DNA of 64,000 nt from Simmondsia chinensis (taxonomy: Eukaryota > Streptophyta > Magnoliopsida > Caryophyllales > Simmondsiaceae): contig JAGTTD010000001.1 in assembly GCA_018398585.1 (NCBI GenBank), positions 30,077,438 through 30,141,437 on the forward strand, given 5' to 3'. The notes under the pieces are model-generated. The model had not been told where the DNA came from. It did not search any database and was given only the letters and a program-made list of their open reading frames with translations. Positions 62,136-64,000 of the stretch are shown here, one piece after another (position 1 is the stretch's first letter; every line of letters starts with the position of its first letter). The position numbers and the translations under genes were made by a program.

Positions 62136-62972
62136 TGATGTGTTTTTCTACGCCTTTCAAAATTTAATATAAAACCCTATCTATTAAACACACCTAAATT
62201 AAAGTGTAGGGCGAGAGTGTGTCGAACTACAGGGACTAAGAGTGCGTGAATTTAATCTATGACCTAAATTGATTTAAGGAAAAGTGATATCTTTGTGTTA
62301 ATTAATCTAGAAAATGACAATCAAACTAAAGTAATCTACTACTAATCGGGAACGTGTATTAAATTGGGGCCTAGGATTTCGAATCCATCATTAGCCAATT
62401 ATTTTTGTGTTAACTCTTAAATTGAGATTATTGATTGTCACACGGGCAGTGGTTTAGGCTACAAGCTTCAACCTACTAAGATAATGTTGTTAGTATTGCG
62501 CATTGACCCTATCTAACTAAAGCATAAGGAAAATAGGCTCTACCTAACGTATTGTTAATTATTACGTATTGACCCTATATAGCTAAAGCATAGGGAAGAT
62601 AGACTTTAATTAACAATTCGGTTAATACTATTGCCTAATTAATTAATCCTAAGGCTACAAGCACAAAGAATTAATTTATAAATATTAATATCAATAATTA
62701 AAGGTTACAAACTCAATAATCATATCAATTGAATAAACAATAAAAATATAATACTTTAAAATATTTATCTCAACCAAGCAATTCATGTAAACAATAAAAT
62801 TAACCCGAATTAAAAGTAAACAAAAGTCAAGGCTAAGATTTCATCTAACCCCAGAGAGCAAGGTGGCTCTCCATCAATGATGATCCGGTGAAGGAGGAGA
62901 TGAACGAACTCATGTCGGTCTTCACGCTAATTTCGCTCTTGTTCCAATTCAACAAAAAATAAAAAAATAGTA
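62136..62972 (-). repeat. 5' LTR of the Athila element, truncated
   Basis: It matches 53491 to about 54320 of the 3' LTR. It stops at about 62972, so the first ~555 bp of the LTR are missing, and copia gag sequence follows directly. Confidence 0.85.
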
Positions 62973-64000
62973 AGGCAACATTGTCAAACATGGTTCAATA
63001 CAAAATATGAGACACAAAAACACAAATGTTAGTCAATTTGAACATTTTCATCACTTATTAGATGATCAATTCTCCCACTAGGATATTCGAAAAAATTAGA
63101 AACATCTAAATTTGTATCATTAAGTGGAGAATAATCTTCAGCGAAATTACTTTTTGGGAGTTTTTCTTTCCATTTCAATGATGCTCGGTGAAGGTCTACC
63201 AAGTGTTGGGCTGTACAAAAGGTACGCATACAATGACCTTTCATATCGCATTGGTAGCAATCTGTTTTCAAATCATTTGACAAATTTCGTTCAGGCGATT
63301 TTTCTTTTCTATTTTTCTCCTTGTTATTAGTGGATTTCTTAAATTTTAGTCCATACTGGGTATCATAGCGCCAGTTATTATGACCGTGACTATAACCTCG
63401 TCCACGGTCATGACCACGTTTACGACCTCGACTACGTCCCTGATGGTCGTATGTCGAAGCATTCACTTTCGGGAATGGTTCAGATCCAGTTGGTAGTGTC
63501 GGATGATTTTTCATCAATAGTTCATTGTTTTGTTCAGCAACAAGGATACATGATATTAACTCTGAGTATTTTTTAAATCCTCTTTCTCGATATTGCTACT
63601 GTAGGTGTATATTCGAGATATGAAAAGTAAAGAGCGTTTTCTCTAACATATCCTCCTCAGTAATATTTTCTCCACATAATTTTAGTTGGGAGGTAATACT
63701 AAATGCTGCAGAGTCGTACTCACTCATAGTTTTAAAATCCTGCAACCGTAGGTGAATCCATTCATAGCGAGCTTTAGGGAGGATCATAGATTTTTGATGA
63801 TTAAACTTCTCCTTTAAATTTAATCAAAGGACATATGGGTCCTTTATAGTAATAGATTTAGCTTTTAATCCTTCAGGGATATGATGACTGATAAATATAA
63901 TTGCTTTCGCATGATCCTGTAGGGATGCGCTATTTTCCCTTTAATTTTGTATATCTGAGATTCATAGCAGCAAGGTGAATTTCAGCATCAAGGGTCTAAA
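62973..64000 (-). pseudogene. Ty1/copia gag remnant, continuing past the window
   Basis: 63787-63596 reads YEWIHLRLQDFKTMSEYDSA and ITSQLKLCGENITEEDMLEK. 63517-63029 reads LPTGSEPFPKVNAS, a Gly/Arg-rich stretch, and the zinc knuckle CYQCDMKGHCMRTFC followed by TAQHLVDLHRASLKWKEKLP. This is the usual plant copia gag. Same strand and correct order relative to integrase (53.2 kb) and the 3' LTR (44.5-45.0 kb) suggest one original element. Confidence 0.85.

Larger units (their letters stand above)
53491..62972 (-). mobile_element. Athila-type Ty3 LTR retrotransposon, nearly full length
   Basis: The element has a complete 3' LTR (53491-54876), about 1.3 kb of 3' untranslated sequence, pol and gag in long frames, a tRNA-Asp-like primer site and a 5' LTR (62136-62972) that lacks its first ~555 bp. 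The RT segment around RRLNPNMKQVVKKEIVKLLD and the gag core are typical of Athila. There is no recognisable env-like frame between integrase and the 3' LTR. Only a few frameshifts and stops break gag-pol, so it is younger than the copia host around it. Confidence 0.92.

Noticed and set aside
53486..62971. ATAGT as the 5-bp target duplication of the Athila element
   Set aside because: ATAGT at 62967-62971 aligns with ATGGT inside the 3' LTR, so it belongs to the truncated LTR and the match to 53486-53490 is probably chance.
1..64000. tRNA genes, CRISPR arrays, bacterial operons or phage genes
   Set aside because: None was seen; the window is a plant nuclear sequence dominated by transposons.

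Overview
This window is a plant nuclear locus, probably from a woody dicot or magnoliid; the species cannot be decided from the sequence. Evidence for a plant is a spliced gene with GT-AG introns, LTR retrotransposons of plant Athila, chromovirus (Reina-like) and copia types, a plant-type 5S rRNA sequence inside SINEs, and AT-rich spacers with C-to-T (methylation-type) decay of transposon reading frames. I see no bacterial genes, operons or CRISPR arrays.

The one host gene I can support is on the minus strand. It encodes an acidic, three-RRM hnRNP Q-like nuclear RNA-binding protein. I could place ten exons with compatible splice phases, from the ATG at 43411 to a tentative stop at 6738, so the gene spans about 36.7 kb for about 797 codons. 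Intron 1 is about 4.8 kb. Intron 5 is about 27 kb and holds most of the transposons in the window: two Reina-like chromoviruses (13328-18824 on +, 25790-31505 on -), two L1-type LINE remnants, one RTE-type LINE remnant, two Harbinger-like elements (12074-13024, 35143-36187) and several LTR or SINE pieces.

Downstream of the gene (left side) lie the end of an Athila/Tat-type element with its LTR (1-2751), an element with long inverted repeats (about 3226-4390), and two SINEs with a 5S rRNA head and an Au-like body (2798-3046 on -, 6471-6675 on +). Upstream of the gene (right side) is about 1.1 kb of promoter region, then a decayed Ty1/copia element on the minus strand. Its pieces run from the 3' LTR at 44513 to gag at the right edge, split by two later insertions: a 5.4-kb LTR element with long reading frames of unknown function (45894-51257) and a 9.5-kb Athila element (53491-about 62972).

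The most notable signals are the SINE family with a 5S rRNA head, whose 3' body matches the tail of a resident RTE-type LINE; the non-autonomous LTR element with two long unrecognised ORFs broken only by stops that C-to-T change would explain; and the very large, transposon-filled intron of an apparently intact RNA-binding protein gene.
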